From Archangium sp. (GTDB lineage: Bacteria > Myxococcota > Myxococcia > Myxococcales > Myxococcaceae), in the NCBI GenBank assembly GCA_016793525.1, contig JAEUJT010000394.1, forward strand, positions 1-14,866: a stretch of 14,866 bases of DNA, given 5' to 3'. Numbering within the stretch: position 1 is the first letter of the stretch; the number at the start of each line of letters is the position of its first letter. The notes beneath the pieces were generated by a model. That model was not told the origin of the DNA. It saw only the letters and a program-made list of their open reading frames with translations, and did no database searches. This document shows positions 1 through 8,797 of the stretch, piece by piece. Made by a program: the position numbers and the translations under genes.

Positions 1-1262
1 GGCAAGAAGAGGCGTTCGGTGCGCAGGCCGGTGCCGCCAAAAATGCTGCTCAGCCACCCGTCGTGCCCGAGCGGCAACCAGATCACCGTGGCCTTGCCCT
101 TGATGTGCCCGCGAGGGACGAAAGCGTATTCGACTGCGCCATGGCTCCCGCCGAGCCCGAAGCGGCCGTCTTCGCTGTTGTCGCGATTGTCGCCCATGAC
201 GAAGACGTGATCGGGAGGCACTTTGAACGTGCCGTCGGCCACGCGGGGCCAGCCTTCGTACAGCACGTAGTGGGCCTTTCCGTCGATGGTCTCGAAGGCC
301 AGCGCTTGACGTTTGGTGACCCAGTCATCGATGAACCAGCTGCGCAGCCAATCGGCCACGCCTTCGTTGCCGTGGTACGGCTGTTCCGAGATGTCGAGCT
401 CGGGCGTCGACGCCTTCGTCTCGAGCACGGCGCCGTTCACGATCACCTCGCGGCCGCGCAACTCGACGGTGTCTCCGCCGACGGCGATGACGCGCTTGAT
501 GTAGTCGAGCTCAGGGCGCACCGGGTTGTTGAAGACGATCACGTCGCCGGCCTTCGGCGGCCGCACGATGGTGAACGGCACCCAGTTGGTGAAGGGGATG
601 CGCACGCCGTAGATGAACTTATTGACGAAGATCTGGTCGCCGATCTCGAGCGTGGGGATCATCGAGCCCGAGGGGATCTTGAACGGCTCGAGGAACACCG
701 AGCGCACCAGCAGCGCGATCGCCAGCGCCTTGACGAACCCGCCGCCCCACTCCGCCGCGCTCGATCCGCGCAGCTTCGCGAGGTGCTTCTCCGAGGCCGC
801 CTCCAGGCGCTTCGTCGCGTCGGTGACGGCTGCGGCGCTGCCCGGGAGCACGCGCACGAGCTCGGCCGCAGCGGCGACGAGCTCGTCCGACGCTTTGTCT
901 TTCAGCGCGGTGCGGTGCTTGGCGGCCATGCGCTCGACGTCGCCCAGCACTTCTTCGGCGTGCGCGCGAGCCTTGAGCGAATCACTCCAACGGCGAGCCG
1001 CCAGGCGCGCCAGCACCAGCGCCGCCCACCAGAGAAAACACAGGCCCGCGAGCACCTGCATCGGCGGCTGGAGCCAGAGGTACGCGCAGCCGGCGGTCTC
1101 CACGATCGCCAAATACGGCAAGAAAACGCAGGCCAGCACGGTGACCGGGGCCCACAGGCTGCAGAGGCGGTCAATCCATCGCGCTCGGTTGAGCGCCGCA
1201 AGCTCGGCGGCCTGAAGCTGGCTGCGTACCGTGTCAGCGAACGACGGAGGTGCGGCGGCCAC
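1..1262 (-). CDS. lepB: Signal peptidase I (LepB), partial, with N-terminal membrane/helical extension
   Basis: Type I signal peptidase, the membrane serine protease that cuts signal peptides from exported preproteins on the outer face of the inner membrane. The gene runs off the left edge, leaving about 420 codons in the window. The catalytic signatures are clear: SGSMIPTL with nucleophile Ser200, DYIKRVIAVGG with general-base Lys256 (the 56-residue spacing fits the family), and GDNRDNS at 357-363. The start is GTG at 1262, with GGGGAG six bases upstream inside the end of lepA; only 3 nt separate the two genes, so they should be co-transcribed. The N-terminus is long: two hydrophobic helices (about 36-54 and 66-88), an Arg-rich stop, a charged helical stretch (about 90-170), and a third helix (175-192) just before Ser200. 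This predicts a cytoplasmic helical domain between helices 2 and 3. The family call is secure; the role of the extension is unknown. Confidence 0.95.
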   Translation of the reverse strand, partial: MAAAPPSFADTVRSQLQAAELAALNRARWIDRLCSLWAPVTVLACVFLPYLAIVETAGCAYLWLQPPMQVLAGLCFLWWAALVLARLAARRWSDSLKARAHAEEVLGDVERMAAKHRTALKDKASDELVAAAAELVRVLPGSAAAVTDATKRLEAASEKHLAKLRGSSAAEWGGGFVKALAIALLVRSVFLEPFKIPSGSMIPTLEIGDQIFVNKFIYGVRIPFTNWVPFTIVRPPKAGDVIVFNNPVRPELDYIKRVIAVGGDTVELRGREVIVNGAVLETKASTPELDISEQPYHGNEGVADWLRSWFIDDWVTKRQALAFETIDGKAHYVLYEGWPRVADGTFKVPPDHVFVMGDNRDNSEDGRFGLGGSHGAVEYAFVPRGHIKGKATVIWLPLGHDGWLSSIFGGTGLRTERLFL

Positions 1263-1265
1263 GTG

Positions 1266-3077
<1,812 letters not shown>

Positions 3078-3166
3078 GGAGCGGCGGGCTCCGTACCATC
3101 GCAATCTGTGGAAATCCACGATGGTTGGGGCACAGTGCGCCCCTTCGATCCACCCGAGGGGAACTC
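3078..3166. promoter_or_regulatory. Divergent intergenic region between lepA and the DUF2914-like gene, with clustered dyads
   Basis: These 89 bp must hold the promoters of both divergent genes unless either is read from further away. No convincing sigma-70 or sigma-54 promoter is visible. Three short dyads lie within 50 bp: ACCATCG/CGATGGT (3095-3101 and 3119-3125), GTGGA-AA-TCCAC (3108-3119), which lies largely between those arms and shares one base with the right arm, and GGGGC/GCCCC (3127-3131 and 3139-3143). These could be operator sites or leader hairpins. The Shine-Dalgarno GAGGGGAA for the plus-strand gene lies at its right end. Confidence 0.4.
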
Positions 3167-3667
3167 ATGCGCGCACTGTCCTTGACCATCACGCTGCTCG
3201 CGGCCGCGGCCCGGGCTCAAGACGCCGCTCCCGGCGCCGAAGCCCCGGTGCTGCTCGACCCGCCGCCGAGCGCCGACGAGATCAAACGTGTCTACGACTA
3301 CCAAGAGAACGGCAAGCTCCGCGGCCCGGCGCTGCTCGACCTGGTGCCGTGCCTGAAGGTCGATCAGGTCAAAGGCAGCCCGACGGCGTTCACCTGCGTC
3401 GAGCCGATCACCGGCCCCGTGAAGAAGGGCACCATCGTACACGCGTGGATGCAGTGGTTTTGCCCCAAGGGCGGCAAATACGAAGACATCACCCTGCAGT
3501 GGATGTTCGACGGTCAACCGCGCAGCACGGTCGATCTGGTGGTCGAAGGGCTGTCTCGCACCCGCACCTGGCGCGCGCAGTCGCTCACCAAAGCGGGCAC
3601 CTGGCAGATTCGCATCATGCGCGGCGGCAAAGAGCTGGGGCTGGCGTCGATCACGGTCGAGCCGTGA
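3167..3667 (+). CDS. Secreted DUF2914-like protein
   Basis: Predicted exported protein of 166 residues. The chosen ATG at 3167 has a strong GAGGGGAA ribosome site five bases upstream and begins a signal peptide (MRALSLTITLLAAAARAQD) with likely cleavage after ARA. An upstream in-frame ATG at 3125 would bury the signal peptide. The C-terminal half has the pattern I associate with DUF2914: a His-Ala-Trp core strand (IVHAWMQWF), a hydrophobic strand pair, RTRTWRAQSL, and a final GTWQIRI...GKELGLASITV strand, which suggests a small beta-sandwich. Two Cys (in LVPCLK and FTCVEP) could form a disulphide in the periplasm. No catalytic residues are apparent. It is divergent from lepA, and its 3' end overlaps the next minus-strand gene by 17 bp. 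The family assignment is by eye and moderate; the function is unknown. Confidence 0.8.
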   Translation: MRALSLTITLLAAAARAQDAAPGAEAPVLLDPPPSADEIKRVYDYQENGKLRGPALLDLVPCLKVDQVKGSPTAFTCVEPITGPVKKGTIVHAWMQWFCPKGGKYEDITLQWMFDGQPRSTVDLVVEGLSRTRTWRAQSLTKAGTWQIRIMRGGKELGLASITVEP

Positions 3668-4286
3668 GTCGCTCGCGGCGCTGACGCCACACCGCCATCG
3701 ACACCGCCAGCAGCGCGGCGGTCGAGGCCAACAGCGCTCCGGCGAGGGCCTTGGGCGACGGCGCTTGCGGGTCGCTGCGCACCGATTCGAGCGACGCAGC
3801 GATCACCGGCGCGAGCTGCTGCCACCGGCCCGTCGGCACGCTGACCAGCACCACCAGGTGCCGAGCCGAGCCTTCGAAGGCCGAGATCACCACGTGGCGT
3901 GCCTGGCCGCCGTCGCGCAGCGTGCCGTGCACCTCGACCCGGCCGTCGATCACCTCGACCCGATCGAGCGCCAGCGGCTGCTCGAGCACGTCGCGGAAGT
4001 GTGCCACCACGGCCGTGGCCAGCACGTCGCGCGCGCCGAGCCCGACGGAGAACGGGCCTTCAACGATGGAAAGCACCATCGTCGCCGCGTCTTCGCCGTC
4101 GCCGTCGACGAGCGCGGAGGCGACGTACCCGGGGCCTCCGACGTTGCCGGCGCGGGAGCCGTGAAACACGTCGAGCCGGGCGGCGCGAAACCCCGACGGC
4201 GGCCGCAGCGTCACGCCGTCGTGGCGCACCGGTGGCCCGAGCGTCTCGCCCAGCAGCACCGCCACGACCAAGCCCGTCAGCGCCAT
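3651..4286 (-). CDS. Hypothetical membrane-anchored protein with exported domain
   Basis: Protein of 211 residues that I do not recognise. It starts with a hydrophobic segment (1-17) resembling a signal peptide. An extracytoplasmic alpha/beta-looking domain follows (about 18-170). The protein ends with a transmembrane helix (about 180-199) and a basic tail (RQRRERLTAR) that should remain in the cytoplasm. The pattern of an early 'DGVTLRPPSGF' strand and a late 'VIAASLESVR' helix recalls PsbP/DcrB-like folds, but this is only a resemblance. The ATG at 4286 has no strong ribosome site. The gene is divergent from 4331 and converges on 3167-3667 with a 17-bp overlap, so the two transcripts are antisense at their ends. 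Codon use matches its neighbours, so it is probably a real gene. Confidence 0.7.
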   Translation of the reverse strand: MALTGLVVAVLLGETLGPPVRHDGVTLRPPSGFRAARLDVFHGSRAGNVGGPGYVASALVDGDGEDAATMVLSIVEGPFSVGLGARDVLATAVVAHFRDVLEQPLALDRVEVIDGRVEVHGTLRDGGQARHVVISAFEGSARHLVVLVSVPTGRWQQLAPVIAASLESVRSDPQAPSPKALAGALLASTAALLAVSMAVWRQRRERLTARP

Positions 4287-4330
4287 TCGGTAGAGATGTT
4301 AGCAACCCTGTGCCACAACCCGCGCCTGCG

Positions 4331-4780
4331 ATGACGGACACCGAGCGCTCCGAGATCGAAGCCCAGGCCGAGCGCGCCTTGCGCCGGGGCGAGCTGTCAC
4401 ATGCGTTCACCCTCTTCCGCCAGCTCACCGCGGCTTTTCCCGATGACGCCGCGCTGCGCACCCGGGTCGATGAGCTCGAGGGCAGCCTGCAGCCGGCCGA
4501 GTTGATGAGCGCCAAGGCGAACTTTCGCGCCGAGCCGTCGGGGCCGCCCACCTCCGCCGTCGACGACGCAGAGCAGCGCGCCGCTCGAGGCGACTACGCC
4601 GGCGCGATCGCGGTGTACCGGCGGTTGCTGACCGAACGCCCCGACTCGCAGCTGCTGCGCGAGCGTCTCAGCGAGCTCTTTCAGCTGGCTCAGGCGCGGC
4701 CGAGCGCCCCGAGGCCCCGCACCCGAGAAGCCATGCTGAGCGAGCTGCTCGATCGCGTCGGTTCACGCAAGCGCTCGTAG
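4331..4780 (+). CDS. Small TPR-like helical protein
   Basis: Soluble protein of 149 residues with two TPR-like helix pairs. The first is near 8-37 (ALRRGELSHAFTLFRQL, followed by FPDDAAL) and the second near 78-118 (AARGDYAGAIAVYRRLL, followed by RPDSQLL). Each ends in the typical Pro-Asp turn. A Pro/Arg-rich linker and a short C-terminal helix (TREAMLSELLDRVG) follow. There is no signal peptide, so it is likely a cytoplasmic protein-protein adaptor. The ATG at 4331 lacks a clear ribosome site. An in-frame GTG at 4310 would add seven residues and is equally possible; the longer open frame upstream is a shadow of the opposite-strand gene. It sits 128 bp before pfk and could be read with it, but the gap suggests that pfk has its own promoter. 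Confidence 0.75.
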   Translation: MTDTERSEIEAQAERALRRGELSHAFTLFRQLTAAFPDDAALRTRVDELEGSLQPAELMSAKANFRAEPSGPPTSAVDDAEQRAARGDYAGAIAVYRRLLTERPDSQLLRERLSELFQLAQARPSAPRPRTREAMLSELLDRVGSRKRS

Positions 4781-4908
4781 CCACACCAGGCCGCTACCCA
4801 CATGGCAACGGCGGCATACGCACCTTGACCCACCTGACGTGGTTGTCCGAACGCGCTGGAAACCTGCGGCGTTCGCGTCATACGCTCGGGTGAAAGAGGG
4901 TCTTCGAC
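4781..4908 (+). promoter_or_regulatory. Leader of the pfk operon, with candidate operator
   Basis: These 128 bp are non-coding and precede the six-gene pfk run. They contain a perfect 7-bp inverted repeat, CGAACGC (4848-4854) and GCGTTCG (4869-4875), whose arm centres are 21 bp apart, about two helical turns, as in many dimer-binding operators. It could also fold as a hairpin with a 14-base loop. No strong -35/-10 pair is visible. TTGACC at 4826-4831 lacks a matching -10, and TGGAAA (4857-4862) with CATACG (4879-4884) is weak. AGAGGG, eight bases before the pfk ATG, is the likely ribosome site. Confidence 0.45.
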
Positions 4909-5994
4909 ATGCGCTTGGGAGTTCTCACCGGCGGAGGCGATTGCCCCGGGTTGAATGCAGTTCTTCGCGGTTTGGTCCGGCGCGGCGTGCTCGAGTTCGG
5001 GCACGAGTTCGTCGGCATCTTGAACGGCTATGAAGGGCTGATCGAGCCCGACCTGACGGTGCCCCTCACCTTGGACATGGTGAGCGGCATTCTTCACAAG
5101 GGCGGCACGATTCTCGGCACGTCGAACAAAGCGAACCCGTTTCAGTACCCGGTGCGGGTCAACGGGAAGTTCGAGAACAGAGACCTCTCGAGTCGGGCCC
5201 TGGCGACGATGGCCGAGCACCGCATCGATGCGCTCGTGTGCATCGGTGGCGACGGCACCTTGACGATCGGGCATCAGCTCGCGCAGCTCGGCGTCAAGGT
5301 GGTGGGCTGCCCGAAGACCATCGACAACGATCTCTCAGGCACCGATCAGACCTTCGGGTTCGACACCGCGGTGGGCATCGTCACTGAGGCGATCGACCGG
5401 CTGCACACCACCGCCGAGGCGCACCAGCGGGTGATGGTGGTGGAGATCATGGGCCGAGATGCGGGCTTTCTCACGCTCGAGAGCGGCCTCGCGGGCGGCG
5501 CCGACGCGATTCTGATCCCCGAGATCCCCTACGACGTGCAGTCGGTCGTGAAGCGGGTGCGCGACCGCTGGGAGCACAAGCGCAAGTTCTCGATCATCGC
5601 CATCTCCGAGGGCGCGTTTCCCCGCGGCGGAGATCGCGCAGTGGTCGACAAGGCCGAAGACATTCCCGGGCGCGGCGTGGTGCGGCTGGGGGGCGCGGGC
5701 AAGGTGCTGGCCGAGCTCCTCGCGCCCCACCTCGAGGCGGAGATCCGCGTCACGGTGCTGGGTCACCTCCAGCGCGGCGGGAGCCCGAGCGCGTATGATC
5801 GCGTGTTGGCCACGATGTACGGCTCGATGGTGCTCGACCTGGTGAAGGCGAACCGCTTCGACCACATGGTCTGCCTGCGCGACGGCAAGCTGGGGTTCAC
5901 CTCGCTCGAGGAATCGCGCAAAGAACGCCGCGTCGACCCAGCCGGAGACAAGGTGCGCATGGCGAAAGCGATGGGGATCAGCTTCGGCGACTAA
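4909..5994 (+). CDS. pfk: 6-phosphofructokinase, ATP-type signature with group III features
   Basis: Phosphofructokinase of 361 residues, which commits fructose 6-phosphate to glycolysis in the cytoplasm. Visible motifs are the N-terminal TGGGDCPGLNAV, the phosphoryl-donor loop GGDGT (113-117), PKTIDND (135-141) with catalytic Asp139, MGRDAGF (181-187), and GHLQRGGSPSAYDR (285-298). The Gly116/Lys136 pair matters. Gly at the first site is typical of ATP-using enzymes (PPi enzymes have Asp), while Lys at the second is shared with PPi enzymes. This combination is known for group III ATP-PFKs, so ATP is the likely donor. The next gene overlaps by 1 bp (TAATG) and encodes a Ser/Thr kinase, as in the M. 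xanthus pfk-pkn4 operon, where the kinase phosphorylates and activates this enzyme. The M. xanthus site is Thr226 as I recall; the nearest hydroxyl residue here is Ser228. Confidence 0.95.
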   Translation: MRLGVLTGGGDCPGLNAVLRGLVRRGVLEFGHEFVGILNGYEGLIEPDLTVPLTLDMVSGILHKGGTILGTSNKANPFQYPVRVNGKFENRDLSSRALATMAEHRIDALVCIGGDGTLTIGHQLAQLGVKVVGCPKTIDNDLSGTDQTFGFDTAVGIVTEAIDRLHTTAEAHQRVMVVEIMGRDAGFLTLESGLAGGADAILIPEIPYDVQSVVKRVRDRWEHKRKFSIIAISEGAFPRGGDRAVVDKAEDIPGRGVVRLGGAGKVLAELLAPHLEAEIRVTVLGHLQRGGSPSAYDRVLATMYGSMVLDLVKANRFDHMVCLRDGKLGFTSLEESRKERRVDPAGDKVRMAKAMGISFGD

Positions 5995-7814
5995 TGTCTC
6001 TCGTCGGGCGCCAGATCGGCCGGTACCGGATTCTCGAACAGCTCGGCCAGGGCGGCATGAGCGTCGTGTACAAGGGGCTCGACACCACGCTCGATCGCGA
6101 GGTCGCGGTGAAGGTGCTGCACCCGCACTTGGCCAGCAAGCTCGAGTCTCGCAAGCGCCTCGAGCGTGAGGCGCAGGCGGTGGCCCGGCTGCACCACCCG
6201 AACATCTTGGAGGTGTTCGACTTCGCCGGCGTCGACGCGGCCGACGCGTACATCGTCACCGAGTTCATTCGAGGCAAGACGCTGCGGCAGTTCCTGGTCG
6301 ACGAGGCGATGCAGCCTCCGGAGATCGCGGCCATGGTGGTGCATGAGCTCGCCAGCGCGCTCAGCCACGCGCACGACCAGGGTGTGATCCACCGCGATCT
6401 CAAGCCCGACAACGTGATGGTGCGCGACGACGGCGTGATCAAGCTGATGGACTTCGGCATCGCCAAGATCATCGACCGCGACGAGAAGATGACGATGACC
6501 GGGGCGCTCGTGGGCTCTCCGGCGCACATGGCCCCGGAGATCATCGAAGGCGAAGCCGCGGGCCCCGAGGCCGACGTGTTTTCGCTCGGCACGATGCTGT
6601 ACGCCTTCGCCACCGGGAAGCTGCCGTTCACCGCGCCGAACACCACGGCCACCCTGAAGCGCATTCTCGACTGCGTCTACGACGACCCGCGCCAGGTGGT
6701 GCCGACGGTGTCTGACGGGTTGGCGGAGATCATCGCCACCTGCCTCCAGCGCCAACCGGCCGCTCGCTACCCCTCGGCGGGCAAGCTGCGCGACGCGCTG
6801 GCCGAGCTGCTGGCCGAGGTGGGCATCACCCGGCCCAACGAAGAGCTGCCGCCCTTCTTTCTCGACCCGGCGGGCTACCGCGCTCGGCTGACCCAGCGCC
6901 TCACCACCGCGCTGGTCGCACAGGCCGAGCTCTGGCTGGGTGAGAAGAAGCAAGCCCGGGCGATGTCGGCGTTGAACCAGGTGCTGGCGCTCGACGCGGC
7001 GAACGCGCGGGCCGCCGAGTTGATGTCGCGCATGCGCACGCGCAAGGCCCGAGCCCAGCGGGTACGGCGCCTGGTGCAGGTCGCCCTCGGCGCTGGCCTC
7101 GCCTTCATCGTCACCATGTCGGTGGCGGCGGGGGTGCGCGCGGCGAACCGCCCCCCCGACTTCACGTTCACCCCGCCGCCGCTCCAGCCGACCGACGTGG
7201 TGCTCACTGGGGTGCGGTGGCCGACCCGCGCGGTGGAGGCGCCGGTGGTTGGGCCGAGCGGTGAGGTGCTGCCGGCGGCGCGGCTCCCGGTGCTCGAGCT
7301 CCCGCCGGGCAAGCGCACGGCGCGCACGCTGGTGCCCACGAGCCAGCTGGTCAACCTCCAGGTGCTGGTTCGCCCCTGGGGCTACGTGCGGGTGGACGAC
7401 GGCGAGCGATCGAGCACCGAGATGCCGAGGCACGACCTCAAGGTCGCCCCGGGGCCCCACACCTTCACCGTCACCTGCGACGCGTGTGAGGTGGCGGGGG
7501 TGACGCGCAAGGAGATCATCGCGCCGGGCGCCACGCCGCTCACCATCGCCATCGCCGCGCCGCTGAAGCCGTCGCTGGTCAGCTTCGAGGGCTTCCCCAC
7601 CGAGGCCGTGGTGCGGGTGGGCGCGGAGAGCCGCACCGCCGGAGAGACGATTCGCCAGCCGTTTCGCATCTCCACGCCGCCCGAAGGCCGAGGGGAGCTG
7701 CGCCACCGCGTTCGGTACGACGTGATGTACGGCGGCGCGCTGATCGAGCAAGGCGAGCAGCAGGTCGAGCCGGGTCGCGCGGTCATCATCACCCCCCGGG
7801 GGAAGGCGCCTTGA
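5994..7814 (+). CDS. pkn4: Membrane Ser/Thr protein kinase, Pkn4-like, with periplasmic PEGA-like region
   Basis: Hanks-type Ser/Thr kinase of 606 residues. The kinase domain (about 11-271) is complete: glycine loop GQGGMS (18-23), Lys40 in VAVK, HRDLKPDN (133-140), DFG (153-155), an activation segment with several Thr/Ser (166-176), and APE (180-182). It is an RD kinase and should be active. A helical linker with a TPR-like pair (about 300-345) and a basic stretch (RTRKARAQRVRR) follow. A single transmembrane helix (about 360-380) leads to a periplasmic half of about 225 residues. Residues 453-515 read as a PEGA-like domain (RPWGYVRVDDG, then APGPHTFTV), with a second related unit at about 526-600. 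A CxxC pair (Cys495, Cys498) lies in the first. By position after pfk it is the likely counterpart of M. xanthus Pkn4; orthology is inferred, not aligned. It overlaps pfk by 1 bp and the next gene by 4 bp, so translational coupling is likely. Confidence 0.92.
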   Translation: MSLVGRQIGRYRILEQLGQGGMSVVYKGLDTTLDREVAVKVLHPHLASKLESRKRLEREAQAVARLHHPNILEVFDFAGVDAADAYIVTEFIRGKTLRQFLVDEAMQPPEIAAMVVHELASALSHAHDQGVIHRDLKPDNVMVRDDGVIKLMDFGIAKIIDRDEKMTMTGALVGSPAHMAPEIIEGEAAGPEADVFSLGTMLYAFATGKLPFTAPNTTATLKRILDCVYDDPRQVVPTVSDGLAEIIATCLQRQPAARYPSAGKLRDALAELLAEVGITRPNEELPPFFLDPAGYRARLTQRLTTALVAQAELWLGEKKQARAMSALNQVLALDAANARAAELMSRMRTRKARAQRVRRLVQVALGAGLAFIVTMSVAAGVRAANRPPDFTFTPPPLQPTDVVLTGVRWPTRAVEAPVVGPSGEVLPAARLPVLELPPGKRTARTLVPTSQLVNLQVLVRPWGYVRVDDGERSSTEMPRHDLKVAPGPHTFTVTCDACEVAGVTRKEIIAPGATPLTIAIAAPLKPSLVSFEGFPTEAVVRVGAESRTAGETIRQPFRISTPPEGRGELRHRVRYDVMYGGALIEQGEQQVEPGRAVIITPRGKAP

Positions 7815-8785
7815 AGACGTGGCTGTGCGTCGCCTTGGTGGTGTGCTCGGCGCCCGCTTGGCCCCAGGTGGTGCCCGAGCGTGAGGTCGAGATCACGAAG
7901 GCGCTGTACGACGCCGGCAACTACGCCAGCGCGCTGCAGCGGGCGCGCGACGCGATGGCCACCGCGAACTTCGGCGACCCGCAGCGCATCGAGCTGCACC
8001 GCATCGCCGGGTTGGCCGCCTTCAACCTCGGGGACCCTCCCGCGGCGCAAGGCCACTTCCTCAAGCTGCTGACGCTCAACCCCGACTACGTGCTCGACCC
8101 CTTCGTCGCGCCTCCGCCGGCGGTGAAGCTGTTCGAGCAGGTACGAAAGGAGAACGCCGACGCGCTGGCGCTCGTGCGGCAACAGCTGGCGCTGAGGTTC
8201 GAGCAGGAGCGCCGTGCCGCCGAGGCCAAGGCGCTCGCCGATCGAGAGCTCGAGGCCGCGCGCCGCCGGGTGGAGTCGATGACCCGCTCGACGCTCATTC
8301 GCACCGTGGAGAAGCGCTCGATGCTGGTGAACTTTCTGCCCTTCGGGGCCGGGCAGTTCCAGCAAGGGCGCATCGCGTGGGGGGTCGGCTTCGCGGTGCT
8401 CGAGGCGCTCACCGCGCTGACCAGCCTCATCAGCTACTGGGCGATCAACGGCCTGTACGTGGAAGACACCGTGACGCTGAACAACGTGCTCACCAGCGGC
8501 GGGGGCAGCACCCTCCCCATCGCCTTTCGGCGCATTCCCCAAAATTCGGTGGGCCAGGCGCGGGTGTGGACAGCGCTGAAATACGGCACCGGCATCGCGT
8601 TCTACGTGCTGTGGGCGCTGGGCATCGGCGAGGCGCTGTGGAACCACGAGTCGACCATCGTCGAGGAGCACCGCGAGCCGTTCTCGCCTCCTCCGCTCCC
8701 CGCCGCCAAGCCCGGCGTGGGCGCGCGCTTGAACATCTTTCCCCTCCCTCAAGGCGCCGGAGCCGGCGTCACCGTGTCCTTCTAA
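7811..8785 (+). CDS. Envelope TPR/multi-pass membrane protein coupled to the kinase
   Basis: Protein of 324 residues starting at TTG 7811, which overlaps the kinase stop as TTGA and has a strong GGGGGAAGG site just upstream. An N-terminal signal peptide (MKTWLCVALVVCSAPAWPQ) is followed by a TPR-like region (about 24-95), with YDAGNYASALQRARDAM and FNLGDPPAAQGHFLKLL, then DPFVAPPP. A long charged helix or coiled coil follows (about 110-168). The C-terminal part holds hydrophobic helices at about 188-214 and 255-275; the first is preceded by NFLPFGAGQFQQGRIAWG. That 'P-x-G-x-G-Q...G' entry recalls DUF5683-type membrane segments. The tail is Pro-rich. The likely topology is a periplasmic TPR domain anchored in the inner membrane, where it could contact the kinase's periplasmic half. 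The coupled start implies matched synthesis. No enzyme motif is seen. Confidence 0.85.
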   Translation: MKTWLCVALVVCSAPAWPQVVPEREVEITKALYDAGNYASALQRARDAMATANFGDPQRIELHRIAGLAAFNLGDPPAAQGHFLKLLTLNPDYVLDPFVAPPPAVKLFEQVRKENADALALVRQQLALRFEQERRAAEAKALADRELEAARRRVESMTRSTLIRTVEKRSMLVNFLPFGAGQFQQGRIAWGVGFAVLEALTALTSLISYWAINGLYVEDTVTLNNVLTSGGGSTLPIAFRRIPQNSVGQARVWTALKYGTGIAFYVLWALGIGEALWNHESTIVEEHREPFSPPPLPAAKPGVGARLNIFPLPQGAGAGVTVSF

Positions 8786-8797
8786 CGACGTGTCGTT
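8784..8797. promoter_or_regulatory. 14-bp palindrome before the sigma-54 activator gene
   Basis: AACGAC-GT-GTCGTT is a perfect inverted repeat with 6-bp arms. It overlaps the stop codon of the upstream gene and lies about 17 bp before the activator's start codon, just before its GGAG ribosome site. It is shaped like an operator or a small mRNA hairpin; a chance occurrence cannot be excluded. Confidence 0.3.

Noticed and set aside
3078..3119. An upstream GTG start for lepA at 3119
   Set aside because: It would add 14 residues unlike LepA N-termini; the ATG at 3077 fits the family start.
4301..4315. A sigma-54-like element on the minus strand (TGGCAC, 4 bases, TTGCT) before the 3651-4286 gene
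   Set aside because: The GG-to-GC spacing is nine bases instead of ten, which normally abolishes sigma-54 promoter function, and the implied start would lie only about four bases before the ATG.
3899..4330. An N-terminal extension of the small TPR-like gene
   Set aside because: It overlaps the opposite-strand membrane protein gene and translates to Arg/Pro-rich sequence with no fold; the TPR part begins near 4331 (or 4310).
5991..7751. A 586-codon minus-strand open frame opposite the kinase
   Set aside because: Same cause: it mirrors the codon bias of a clear kinase gene and shows no family pattern.
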